DNA of 6,873 bases from Thermodesulfovibrio sp. (GCA_027016675.1 JALUSH010000122.1:4762-11634), one strand, 5' to 3'. Numbered from the stretch's first letter, positions 1 through 6,686 are shown. A program made the numbers and translations. The notes: generated by a model from the sequence alone, not told the origin.

Positions 1-33
1 TATCCTGTAAAATTTAATTAAAAAGCTTAGACA

Positions 34-60
34 CAGAAAAGCCGATTTTCTGGAGGATTC
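34..60 (+). promoter_or_regulatory. Ribosome binding site and small hairpin before the first regulator gene
   Basis: GGAGG at 52-56 lies four bases before TTG at 61 and is the main reason to accept that TTG as the start. The frame has no ATG or GTG between its upstream stop (28-30) and 61. Just before it, CAGAAAA (34-40) and TTTTCTG (46-52) form a perfect 7-bp inverted repeat with the loop GCCGA; its last G is the first G of the ribosome binding site. The stem is AT-rich and probably weak. I see no supportable gene in 1-33, where all three forward frames hit stops. Confidence 0.55.
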
Positions 61-1452
61 TTGGAAAAGGCCAAGATTCTTATAATCGACGACGAGAAAT
101 TGCTCCGCTGGTCATTAGAGCAGAATCTTACAAGGGAGGGACACGAGATTCTCTCTGCAGAAAGCGGCTCTGAAGGATTAGATAGATTTAAAGAGGAGAT
201 GCCAGATCTTACCCTGCTTGACATACATCTGCCGGATATATCAGGACTGGAGGTCTTAAAAGAGATAAAGGAGATTGACAGGGATTCCATAGTTATCATG
301 ATTACGGCCTATGGAGATATTGAGACAGCTGTAAAATCTATCAAAATGGGTGCATATGATTTCGTAGAAAAACCTTTTAATATGGATAAACTCAATTTAT
401 TGATTAAAAAATCACTTGAGACTGTATCACTCAGAAAGGAGATAACACACCTGAAGAGTAGATTAACCATACAGTATGGATTTGACAATATCATCGGTGA
501 GTCAGAGGAGATGAAAAAGGTCTTTGATATGATACAGAAGGTGGCTCGTTCTGATGCATCCACGGTGCTCATTCAGGGTGAAAGTGGTACAGGTAAAGAT
601 CTGGTAGCGCGTGTTATACACTACCAGAGTAAGCGTGCAGAAAAACCATTTATGGAGATTAACTGCACTGCCTTGCCCGAAAGCCTGATAGAGAGCGAAC
701 TGTTTGGTTATGAAAAGGGAGCATTTACAGATGCCAAAGTAACCAAAAAGGGGCTCTTCGAACTTGCTGATGGAGGTAGTGTATTTCTTGATGAAATAGG
801 AGACATGAGATTAAATACCCAGGCAAAACTGCTTAAGGTCTTGGAGAATAAGACCTTTAAAAGAATAGGGGGAGTGAAGGATATTGTTGTTGATGTGAGA
901 ATCATTGCTGCAACAAATAAAGACCTCGATGCTGAGGTAAGGAACGGTAATTTTCGTGAAGACCTCTTTTTCAGGCTAAAGATAGTGCCTATATATCTGC
1001 CGCCATTGAGAGACAGGGGAGAGGATATTTTATTACTTGCAAGATATTTTATTACCCTTTATAATAAAGAGTTCAGAAAAAATTTCAGGGGGCTGACCAA
1101 AGAGACAGAAAGGCTTTTTTTAGAATACCACTGGCCAGGGAATGTCCGTGAATTGAAGAATGTTATTGAAAGGGTAATGATCCTGGAGAATGATGAGTAT
1201 ATTAAGCCAGAGCATCTTCCCATTGAACTTATCTCAAGGGAGAGCACCCTGAGGTCTAATATAGAGAGGCTTGAGTTTGATATACCCCCTGGTGGGATTG
1301 ATATTGAAGATGTGGAGAAGAACCTTATAAAAAAGGCCCTTGAAAAGACACGTGGTAACCAGACACGGGCTGCAAGGCTTTTAAATATCTCAAGGGATGC
1401 CCTGCGGTACAGGATGCAGAAGTTTGGTTTGTTTGAAAATAGAGATGGTTAG
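61..1452 (+). CDS. Sigma-54-dependent response regulator, NtrC family
   Basis: This 463-residue protein has the full NtrC layout. The receiver domain (about 5-118) has the acidic pair D10/D11, phospho-acceptor D54, switch T82 and K104. The AAA+ sigma-54 interaction domain (about 144-375) has Walker A GESGTGKD at 173-180, GAFTDA at 220-225, Walker B VFLDE at 241-245 and probable arginine fingers R299 and R305. A Fis-type helix-turn-helix lies near 433-455 (GNQTRAARLLNISRDALRYRM). By family knowledge, phosphorylation drives oligomerisation, and ATP hydrolysis then opens sigma-54 RNA polymerase promoters from upstream enhancers. The loop that contacts sigma-54 reads GAFTDA rather than the commoner GAFTGA. 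A stand-alone receiver gene follows 11 bp downstream, so the two are probably co-transcribed. No histidine kinase lies in the window. The regulon cannot be read from the sequence; PilR-, AtoC- and ZraR-like roles are all possible, so no symbol is given. Confidence 0.95.
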   Translation: MEKAKILIIDDEKLLRWSLEQNLTREGHEILSAESGSEGLDRFKEEMPDLTLLDIHLPDISGLEVLKEIKEIDRDSIVIMITAYGDIETAVKSIKMGAYDFVEKPFNMDKLNLLIKKSLETVSLRKEITHLKSRLTIQYGFDNIIGESEEMKKVFDMIQKVARSDASTVLIQGESGTGKDLVARVIHYQSKRAEKPFMEINCTALPESLIESELFGYEKGAFTDAKVTKKGLFELADGGSVFLDEIGDMRLNTQAKLLKVLENKTFKRIGGVKDIVVDVRIIAATNKDLDAEVRNGNFREDLFFRLKIVPIYLPPLRDRGEDILLLARYFITLYNKEFRKNFRGLTKETERLFLEYHWPGNVRELKNVIERVMILENDEYIKPEHLPIELISRESTLRSNIERLEFDIPPGGIDIEDVEKNLIKKALEKTRGNQTRAARLLNISRDALRYRMQKFGLFENRDG

Positions 1453-1463
1453 GAGTTAATGGC

Positions 1464-1817
1464 ATGAAGGTTCTTGTAGTGGACGACGAACAACTGGTAA
1501 GATGGTTTTTACAGCGTGCTTTAACTAAAAAGGGTTACGAGGTAACGGTGGTGTCAAGTACTCAGGAGGCAGAGGTATTACTGAGGCAGGAGGATTATGA
1601 TCTTATTATTTCAGACCTCAGGATGCCCACTGGTGATGGTGCACCCTTTATTAACAAGATTGTTGAATCTGGAAGTCATCCACCAATAATTGCATGTTCT
1701 GCTTATATAACTCCTGAACTTGACAAGGAGTTCAGATTAAAAGGGGTTTATACATTAAAAAAGCCTTTCAAACTGTCAGAACTGGAAGAGGCCCTCCAGA
1801 AGGTTTTTTCTTTTTGA
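1464..1817 (+). CDS. Stand-alone receiver-domain response regulator (CheY-like)
   Basis: This 117-residue protein consists of one receiver domain with no output domain. The phosphorylation-site residues are all visible: D7/D8, phospho-acceptor D51 (in SDLRMP), switch S79 and K100 (in KKPF). It should therefore accept a phosphoryl group, acting as a relay intermediate, phosphate sink or protein-interaction switch; which one cannot be told. AGGAG at 1451-1455, eight bases before ATG 1464, supports the start. A nearer ATG at 1459 is out of frame. Its N-terminus resembles that of the preceding regulator (both have DDE, then an RW pair after four residues), suggesting a tandem duplication of receiver domains. 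It sits 11 bp downstream of that gene and probably shares its transcript and kinase. The TGA stop lies inside a TTGACA hexamer that may be the -35 box for the next operon. Confidence 0.9.
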   Translation: MKVLVVDDEQLVRWFLQRALTKKGYEVTVVSSTQEAEVLLRQEDYDLIISDLRMPTGDGAPFINKIVESGSHPPIIACSAYITPELDKEFRLKGVYTLKKPFKLSELEEALQKVFSF

Positions 1818-1856
1818 CAAAAACCATTTGACCTTTCATAAGTAGAACTGATAAAT
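1814..1856 (+). promoter_or_regulatory. Candidate tandem sigma-70 promoters for the rimP-nusA cluster
   Basis: Two overlapping promoter-like arrangements are visible. The first is TTGACA (1814-1819), 17 bp, then CATAAG (1837-1842). The second is TTGACC (1828-1833), 16 bp, then GATAAA (1850-1855). The -35 boxes are good and the -10 boxes match four of six consensus bases. The first -35 overlaps the stop codon of the preceding regulator. An AT-rich stretch follows, with TTAATAT directly repeated at 1856-1862 and 1865-1871. Either promoter would start transcription roughly 1849-1863, giving a leader of about 60-75 nt that contains the hairpin at 1892-1910. The assignment rests on motif matching alone. 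Confidence 0.45.
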
Positions 1857-1891
1857 TAATATTGTTAATATCTCTTAAACTTGTTACCCTT

Positions 1892-1922
1892 AGAGTGGTT
1901 AAACCACTCTTTTGTTTTTATT
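1892..1922 (+). terminator. Intrinsic terminator-like hairpin abutting the rimP start codon; possible attenuator
   Basis: AGAGTGGTT (1892-1900) and AACCACTCT (1902-1910) are perfect inverted repeats. A realistic fold has a 7-bp stem (1892-1898 with 1904-1910) and a 5-nt loop. TTTGTTTTTATT follows directly at 1911-1922, the classic hairpin plus U-tract arrangement. It could end transcripts of the two-regulator unit. However, it lies downstream of the best promoter candidates for rimP, so it may instead act as an attenuator that polymerase must pass to reach rimP-nusA. A weak competing pairing of CTCT(T)AA (1872-1878) with TTAGAG (1890-1895) could overlap the 5' arm, but this is speculative. 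Confidence 0.65.
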
Positions 1923-2387
1923 ATGGCAATCAAGGATAAGATAAGAGCAAAGGTCACTGAACTTGCAAAGGAGGCTACGGAGTTGGCAGGTGTGGAGTTG
2001 TTTGATGTTGAATTATTAGGACAGGTTGGAAACCTGATAGTAAGGGTGACCATAGACAGTGAACATGGAATAGGGATTAATGATTGTGAACGTGTAAGTA
2101 GACAGTTAGAGGCACTTCTGGATATAGAGGACCCTGTGCCTGGTTCATATACACTGGAGGTTACCTCCCCTGGGCTTGACAGGCCTTTAAGGAATATTCA
2201 GGATTTCAGGCGTTTTCAGGGCAAGTTAGTTCGTATTGTAACTAACGAAAAAATTGATAATCAAACTTTTTTTATTGGAAGGATTGCAAAGGTAACTAAT
2301 AATACTGTTATAATAACTATCGGGAAAAAAGAACTGGAAATTCCCTGTGAAATAATAAACAGGGCAAACCTGGAGATAGAACTGTGA
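1923..2387 (+). CDS. rimP: Ribosome maturation factor RimP
   Basis: This 154-residue protein is close to the family's usual length of about 150. RimP binds the 30S subunit and assists late maturation of the small subunit in the cytoplasm. Family signatures are visible: an N-terminal helix followed by ELFDVELL (25-32), IDSEHGIGINDCERVSR (44-60) and LEVTSPGLDRPL (78-89), with a C-terminal beta-rich domain ending in RANLEIEL. ATG 1923 is chosen because the protein then begins where known RimP proteins do. An in-frame TTG at 1881 would add 14 residues encoded across the terminator-like hairpin and also lacks a ribosome binding site. No Shine-Dalgarno sequence precedes 1923, since the space is occupied by the hairpin's T-tract. 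An internal TTG at 1983 has AAAGGAGG eight bases upstream but would remove the conserved first helix. The end overlaps nusA by 4 bp (GTGA), which suggests translational coupling. Confidence 0.93.
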   Translation: MAIKDKIRAKVTELAKEATELAGVELFDVELLGQVGNLIVRVTIDSEHGIGINDCERVSRQLEALLDIEDPVPGSYTLEVTSPGLDRPLRNIQDFRRFQGKLVRIVTNEKIDNQTFFIGRIAKVTNNTVIITIGKKELEIPCEIINRANLEIEL

Positions 2388-3478
2388 ACAAAGAGTTTTG
2401 TTACATAATTGATCAGATATGCAGGGAGAAGGGCCTATCAAGAGACAAGGTTCTTAAGGCCCTGGAGTCTGCACTTCTAAGTGCTGCCAAGAAGAAGTTT
2501 GGTGGCAAGAGAAACATCGTCCTTACCATTGACCCTGAAACATGCAGCATAAATGTGTCTGCTGTAAAAATGGTTGTGGAGAATGTAACAAAACCCAAGG
2601 AAGAGATTTCAATTGAAAATGCGAAGGAGATCAATCCAGAGGTGGAAATAGGTGAAACAGTTCTGGTGCCTGTGGAATTACATGATTTTGGACGAATTGC
2701 TGCACAAACAGCAAAACAGGTTATTTTTCAAAAGGTTCGTGAGGCAGAAAGAGAGGCCATATTCCAGGAATTCAAGGATAAGGCAGGTACTATTATTACC
2801 GGTACTGTGCTGAGAAAAGAAAAAAATATATATTATGTGGATGTGGGAAGGACAGAGGCAATACTACCAAGGAGAGAAACACTGCCTGGTGAAAATCTCA
2901 AACGTGGTGACATTGTAAAGGCTTATGTGAAAGAGGTAAATATTACATCCAGGGGGCCTGAGATCTATCTTTCAAGAACTGCACCAGAGTTTGTGGCGCA
3001 GTTGTTCAAAATGGAGGTGCCAGAAATAGAAGACGGGATTGTAGAGATAAAGAAGATTGTCAGAGAACCTGGGGAAAGAACAAAGCTTGCTGTGCTTTCC
3101 CATGATTCCTCTATTGATCCAATTGGAGCCTGTGTAGGCATGAAAGGCACCAGAGTGCAGGCTATTGTAAGAGAACTTCGTGGTGAAAGGATAGATATTA
3201 TCCCCTGGAGCGACGACCCCAGGATGTTTATAGCAAGGGCCTTGACCCCCGCTACAATTGACAGTATAGGTATAAATGAGGAAGATAAAACTGCCCTTGT
3301 AGTGGTGAATGACCAGCAACTCTCCATCGCAATTGGCAAGAAGGGTCAGAATGTAAAACTTGCCATGAAACTGACAGGCTGGGATATAGATATTATAAGT
3401 GAATCTGAATATAACAAGATGAAGCAACAGGAAGCAGAGGCTGCTTTTGGGACAGATAACAGTTCAAAGGAAGAATAA
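2384..3478 (+). CDS. nusA: Transcription termination/antitermination factor NusA
   Basis: NusA binds RNA polymerase and nascent RNA, promotes pausing and intrinsic termination, and takes part in antitermination complexes. In this 364-residue protein the polymerase-binding N-terminal domain (about 1-130, opening MNKEFCYIIDQICREKG) is followed by an S1 domain (about 135-200). KH1 has GMKG at 252-255 within DPIGACVGMKGTRV, and KH2 has GKKG at 318-321. The protein then ends in a short polar, acidic tail (SSKEE). It lacks the C-terminal acidic repeats of the roughly 495-residue E. coli protein; a short form of about 370 residues, as in Bacillus, is common, so this is not a truncation. The GTG start overlaps the rimP stop and has GGAG at 2372-2375, eight bases upstream. 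In most bacteria infB follows nusA, sometimes after one or two small genes; here recG follows after 16 bp. Confidence 0.97.
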   Translation: MNKEFCYIIDQICREKGLSRDKVLKALESALLSAAKKKFGGKRNIVLTIDPETCSINVSAVKMVVENVTKPKEEISIENAKEINPEVEIGETVLVPVELHDFGRIAAQTAKQVIFQKVREAEREAIFQEFKDKAGTIITGTVLRKEKNIYYVDVGRTEAILPRRETLPGENLKRGDIVKAYVKEVNITSRGPEIYLSRTAPEFVAQLFKMEVPEIEDGIVEIKKIVREPGERTKLAVLSHDSSIDPIGACVGMKGTRVQAIVRELRGERIDIIPWSDDPRMFIARALTPATIDSIGINEEDKTALVVVNDQQLSIAIGKKGQNVKLAMKLTGWDIDIISESEYNKMKQQEAEAAFGTDNSSKEE

Positions 3479-3494
3479 TTGCTTGAATTAGCCT

Positions 3495-5585
3495 GTGAAA
3501 AGAGACCTCTTTGATTATCCTGTCCAGTATGTAAAAGGTATAGGCCCTAAGAAAGCCCGACTACTTGCCCGTCTTGGTATCAAGAGTGTCCATGATGCGC
3601 TTTATTATCTTCCCTACCGATACGAGGACCGCAGGTCTTCTCCTGACATCCGTTCCCTCAGATATGATACCTTACAAACAGTGACTGGGAAAGTGCTGGC
3701 TGCGCATTTAGTGGAAACCGCAAGGGGTAAGATGAAGATATTTGAGGCTGTAATTTCCGATGGCACAGCTACATTAACAGCGAAGTGGTTTAACCAACCC
3801 TTCATGAAAAGAGTCATAAAGCCGGGTATTAATGTGGTTTTAAGTGGGGTGGTCAAGAGGAGTTTCATGTGGGGTGTGGGCTATGAGATGCATAATCCAG
3901 AATATGAAATAATTGATGATGATGTCCAGGGAGAGAATATACATACCTCAAGAATTGTCCCTGTCTACAGAACAACTGCAGGCCTGAGTACAAGAATGAT
4001 CAGGTCTGCAATGTTTTCGATTCTGAACCACGCAAAAGAGAATATTATTGATTATATGCCTGAGGATATCTTAAAACGAAACAGACTGCCCTCATTAAGA
4101 GTGGCTATAGAGAATGTCCATTTCCCAGATCATGATAATCTTGAAGAGCTGCAAAGAGGTATAAGCCCCTATCATAAGAGGCTTTCCTTTGATGAGCTTT
4201 TTGTTCTCCAGACAGGCCTTGCTATAATGAAAAGGGAACAGACCTTTACAAAGGGAATCTCCTTTTCTGCAAAGGGGGAATTAATAAAAAAACTGATAGG
4301 AGAACTCCCCTTTGAACTAACCAGTGCTCAAAAGCGAGTGATTAAGGAAATCCTCTCGGACATGAAGAGTCCCAGGGCAATGAATCGACTTGTCCAGGGT
4401 GATGTGGGTTCGGGTAAGACCATTGTTGCCTTCTCAGCAATGCTTCAGGCTATAGAGTCAGGATATCAGGCAGCCCTTATGGCTCCAACAGAGATACTTG
4501 CAGAGCAGCATTATATGAACCTGCACGGGTTAATAGAAAGCATGGGGCTCAAATCTGCCCTGCTCACCAGTAGCAGGAAAGAAAAACCCCTTGAGGAGAT
4601 ATCCCGTGGCGAGATAGATATTATAATAGGTACCCACGCCTTAATACAGAAGGGTGTGAAATTTAAACGACTGGGGCTTGTTGTGATAGATGAACAACAC
4701 AGATTTGGTGTTATGCAGCGGGCCCTTTTAAGAAAAAAGGGTCTCAATCCTGATGTACTTGTCATGACTGCTACCCCGATTCCCCGTACCCTTTCATTGA
4801 CACTATATGGAGATCTTGACTATTCGGTGATTGATGAGCTTCCACCTAACAGGAAGGCTGTTATAACAAGGCTCTACAGACCTGAGCAAAAATCACTGAT
4901 ATACAGCTTTATACGTTCTGAGGTAAAAAAAGGGAGACAGGCCTATGTGGTGTATCCTGTTATAGAAGAATCAGAGAAACTGACTCTGAAGGATGCCATA
5001 CAGGGGAAGGAAAGACTTGAAAGGATATTCCCTGAATTCAGGATTGGTCTGATACATGGTAGAATGAAACCCCATGAAAGAGAAGAGATAATGAATAGAT
5101 TCAAAGAGGGCAATATTGATATACTCGTTAGTACTACAGTAATTGAAGTGGGGGTTGATGTGCCAAATGCCACACTGATGCTTATTGTCCATGCAGAGAG
5201 GTTCGGACTGTCACAGTTACATCAGCTTAGAGGACGTGTGGGAAGAGGTGCAGATCAGGCTTACTGCCTCCTGCTTGCCTATGGAAGGCTCTCTGAGGAG
5301 GCAAGCAGGAGGCTTCAGGTTATGGTGCGATATACAGATGGTTTCAGGATTGCTGAAGAGGATTTTAACATCAGAGGACCGGGAGAGCTATTTGGTACAA
5401 AACAATCAGGAATGCCTGACCTGAAGGTTGCGAACCTGTTAAGGGATGCCAGACTGCTTGATATAGCACGCAAAGAGGCATTCAGGATTGTAGAAGAAGA
5501 TCCAAACCTTAAGAAACATCCTCATTTGAGGTCCATTGTTGAACGATTCTGGAAGGACAGATTGGAAATATTCAGGACAGGTTAA
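3495..5585 (+). CDS. recG: ATP-dependent DNA helicase RecG
   Basis: RecG remodels stalled replication forks and branch-migrates Holliday junctions and D- and R-loops. This 696-residue protein is full length. The N-terminal wedge domain begins with VQYVKGIGPKKA, and an OB-fold region follows. The superfamily 2 helicase core has Walker A GDVGSGKT at 302-309, DEQH at 399-402, TATPIPRT at 425-432, a later HGRM motif, and the Q-L-R-G-R-V-G-R motif VI at 577-584. The downstream region with DFNIRGPGELFGTKQSG matches the TRG translocation segment of the family. GTG 3495 is the only reasonable start: its frame has a TAG at 3489-3491 and the homologous N-terminus begins just inside. The ribosome binding site is weak (AGGAAG about 20 nt upstream), so translation may depend on readthrough from nusA. 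A perfect 15-bp inverted repeat lies within the gene at 5266-5313. Confidence 0.97.
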   Translation: MKRDLFDYPVQYVKGIGPKKARLLARLGIKSVHDALYYLPYRYEDRRSSPDIRSLRYDTLQTVTGKVLAAHLVETARGKMKIFEAVISDGTATLTAKWFNQPFMKRVIKPGINVVLSGVVKRSFMWGVGYEMHNPEYEIIDDDVQGENIHTSRIVPVYRTTAGLSTRMIRSAMFSILNHAKENIIDYMPEDILKRNRLPSLRVAIENVHFPDHDNLEELQRGISPYHKRLSFDELFVLQTGLAIMKREQTFTKGISFSAKGELIKKLIGELPFELTSAQKRVIKEILSDMKSPRAMNRLVQGDVGSGKTIVAFSAMLQAIESGYQAALMAPTEILAEQHYMNLHGLIESMGLKSALLTSSRKEKPLEEISRGEIDIIIGTHALIQKGVKFKRLGLVVIDEQHRFGVMQRALLRKKGLNPDVLVMTATPIPRTLSLTLYGDLDYSVIDELPPNRKAVITRLYRPEQKSLIYSFIRSEVKKGRQAYVVYPVIEESEKLTLKDAIQGKERLERIFPEFRIGLIHGRMKPHEREEIMNRFKEGNIDILVSTTVIEVGVDVPNATLMLIVHAERFGLSQLHQLRGRVGRGADQAYCLLLAYGRLSEEASRRLQVMVRYTDGFRIAEEDFNIRGPGELFGTKQSGMPDLKVANLLRDARLLDIARKEAFRIVEEDPNLKKHPHLRSIVERFWKDRLEIFRTG
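5266..5313. repeat. Perfect 15-bp inverted repeat inside recG
   Basis: GCCTCCTGCTTGCCT (5266-5280) and its exact reverse complement AGGCAAGCAGGAGGC (5299-5313) flank an 18-nt spacer. Ten of the 15 pairs are G-C, so the recG mRNA should form a stable stem-loop here. It encodes the stretch from CLLLAYGR to EEASRRL, just after helicase motif VI. No T-tract follows, so it does not look like an intrinsic terminator. Any role is unknown. Confidence 0.9.
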
Positions 5586-5595
5586 GGAGGTATTA

Positions 5596-5916
5596 ATGAG
5601 CATCAGTGCTTTAAAAGAGTGGTTCAAAAAGGGAATAGACAGGGTCATCTGGTACATATCTCTGTTCAGCAAGCGTTTCCATGTGGAGCTTGCTGTAATG
5701 AAATTAATGTCAGAGGTGGAGGCACTGAAAAAGAAAAGACAGGAAGAACTGGCAGAATTGGGAGAAAGGATTATGAAGTGGAGAGAGGCCACTGGGGCCG
5801 ATGTGTTTGGCGAGAACGAAGAGATTAAAGATCTTTTCAAAAGAATAGAGGAACTGGACATGAAGATCGAGGAGTTGAAGACCAAAGCAAAAGAGATAAG
5901 CACCCTGGAGGAGTAA
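5596..5916 (+). CDS. Small coiled-coil protein of unknown function
   Basis: I do not recognise this 106-residue protein. It is predicted to be almost all helical and highly charged. An aromatic, amphipathic N-terminal segment (about 6-28, with W9, F10, W19, Y20, F24 and F28) is followed by a heptad-like helix at about 30-64. A short break follows (TGADVFGEN, 66-74), then a second heptad-like helix at about 75-101. There is no signal peptide, clear membrane span, cysteine or catalytic motif. ATG 5596 is preceded by AAGGAGG (5584-5590), a near-perfect ribosome binding site, which favours it over an in-frame start inside recG at 5536. It lies 10 bp after recG, and its TAA stop shares a base with the next ATG, so it is firmly within the operon. 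A structural, adaptor or membrane-surface role is possible, but this is only inference from shape. Confidence 0.82.
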   Translation: MSISALKEWFKKGIDRVIWYISLFSKRFHVELAVMKLMSEVEALKKKRQEELAELGERIMKWREATGADVFGENEEIKDLFKRIEELDMKIEELKTKAKEISTLEE

Positions 5917-6686
5917 TGGTTGTCTACCTGATAGTCTTTCTTTTTGGTCTCGTGGTGGGCTCCTTTCTTAATGTCTGTATCTACAGGATTCCAAGGAACA
6001 AATCCATTATATGGCCTTCATCAAGATGTCCTAATTGTAACTCTACCATAAAGGCCATTGATAACATCCCTCTTATCAGTTATATACTTCTTCGGGGCAG
6101 ATGCAGGGATTGTTCAAAGCCCATATCGTTTCGTTATCCAGTTGTGGAGGCATTAAATGGAATTTTTTATGTGATACTATTGTGGCGATATGGCCTGAGT
6201 GCAGGAACTGTGGTCTATATGGCCTTTTTTTCAGCACTCATTGTGATAACCTTTATTGATCTTGATTTCCAGATAATTCCTGACGTTATAACCATCCCCG
6301 GCACCTTGATATCCTTTTTACTTGCCATCTTTATTGTTATAGACCCCTTTACTGGCCATATGCCCATTGGTTTTCGTCAATCCCTGACAGGACTATTGCT
6401 CGGATTTGGTCTTTATTATGCCATTGCTGTATTAAGTAAAGGTGGAATGGGTGGGGGTGATGTGAAGATGATGGCCATGGTTGGTGCACTTACAGGCTGG
6501 AAGGGTGTTCTCTTTACCACCTTTTTTGGCAGTCTTGCTGGTTCAATAGTTGGTATTGCTTTAATGATTTTCAGGGGAAAGGGCAGAAAATCCAGGATTC
6601 CCTTTGGTCCTTTCCTGGCCTTTGGCTCAGCATTGTATATCCTTGCTGGTAAAGAAATAATATATTTCTATCTTAACAAGCTCTAA
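5916..6686 (+). CDS. pilD: Type IV prepilin leader peptidase/N-methyltransferase (A24 family)
   Basis: This 256-residue inner-membrane enzyme cleaves the leader of type IV prepilins and type II secretion pseudopilins and, in the bifunctional form, methylates the new N-terminal residue. After a first hydrophobic helix (about 3-23, with GSFLNVCIYRIP) comes the cytoplasmic domain with two cysteine pairs, C38-x2-C41 and C63-x2-C66. That domain marks the bifunctional type. Both aspartate motifs of the family are present: DLDFQIIPD at 115-123 and GGGDVK at 179-184 (D182). Several hydrophobic helices separate these motifs. ATG 5916 overlaps the preceding stop (TAATG), with GGAGGAG just upstream. No pilin, pilus ATPase or secretion gene lies in the window, so its substrates are unknown; GspO would be the equivalent name if they are pseudopilins. 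No convincing terminator follows. Confidence 0.95.
   Translation: MVVYLIVFLFGLVVGSFLNVCIYRIPRNKSIIWPSSRCPNCNSTIKAIDNIPLISYILLRGRCRDCSKPISFRYPVVEALNGIFYVILLWRYGLSAGTVVYMAFFSALIVITFIDLDFQIIPDVITIPGTLISFLLAIFIVIDPFTGHMPIGFRQSLTGLLLGFGLYYAIAVLSKGGMGGGDVKMMAMVGALTGWKGVLFTTFFGSLAGSIVGIALMIFRGKGRKSRIPFGPFLAFGSALYILAGKEIIYFYLNKL

Noticed and set aside
1458..1480. TGGCATG-like match to the -24 element of a sigma-54 promoter.
   Set aside because: The required GC at the -12 element is missing at the correct spacing, and the match overlaps the start of the receiver gene.
1781..1815. Possible terminator at the end of the stand-alone receiver gene: CTGGA/TCCAG stem followed by a T-rich run.
   Set aside because: The stem has only five pairs with an 8-nt loop, is separated from the T-run by four bases, and lies inside coding sequence. 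The hairpin at 1892-1922 is a much better terminator.
2225..2246. GTTAGTT/AACTAAC inverted repeat inside rimP.
   Set aside because: It is a 7-bp AT-rich stem with an 8-nt loop in coding sequence, within what chance produces in this composition.
2965..3427. Long open frames on the - strand opposite nusA.
   Set aside because: They lie wholly opposite a clearly conserved gene and show no ribosome binding site or recognisable protein motifs; they are by-products of nusA codon use.
5344..5500. Near-repeat of FRIAEED and FRIVEED in the RecG C-terminal region, as a possible internal duplication.
   Set aside because: The similarity is limited to seven residues and does not extend on either side; RecG length and layout are normal.
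5439..5903. A 154-residue open frame on the - strand opposite the end of recG and the coiled-coil gene.
   Set aside because: Its low-complexity Ser/Phe/Leu-rich composition is typical of the reverse complement of Lys/Glu-rich coding sequence, and both + strand genes have better support.
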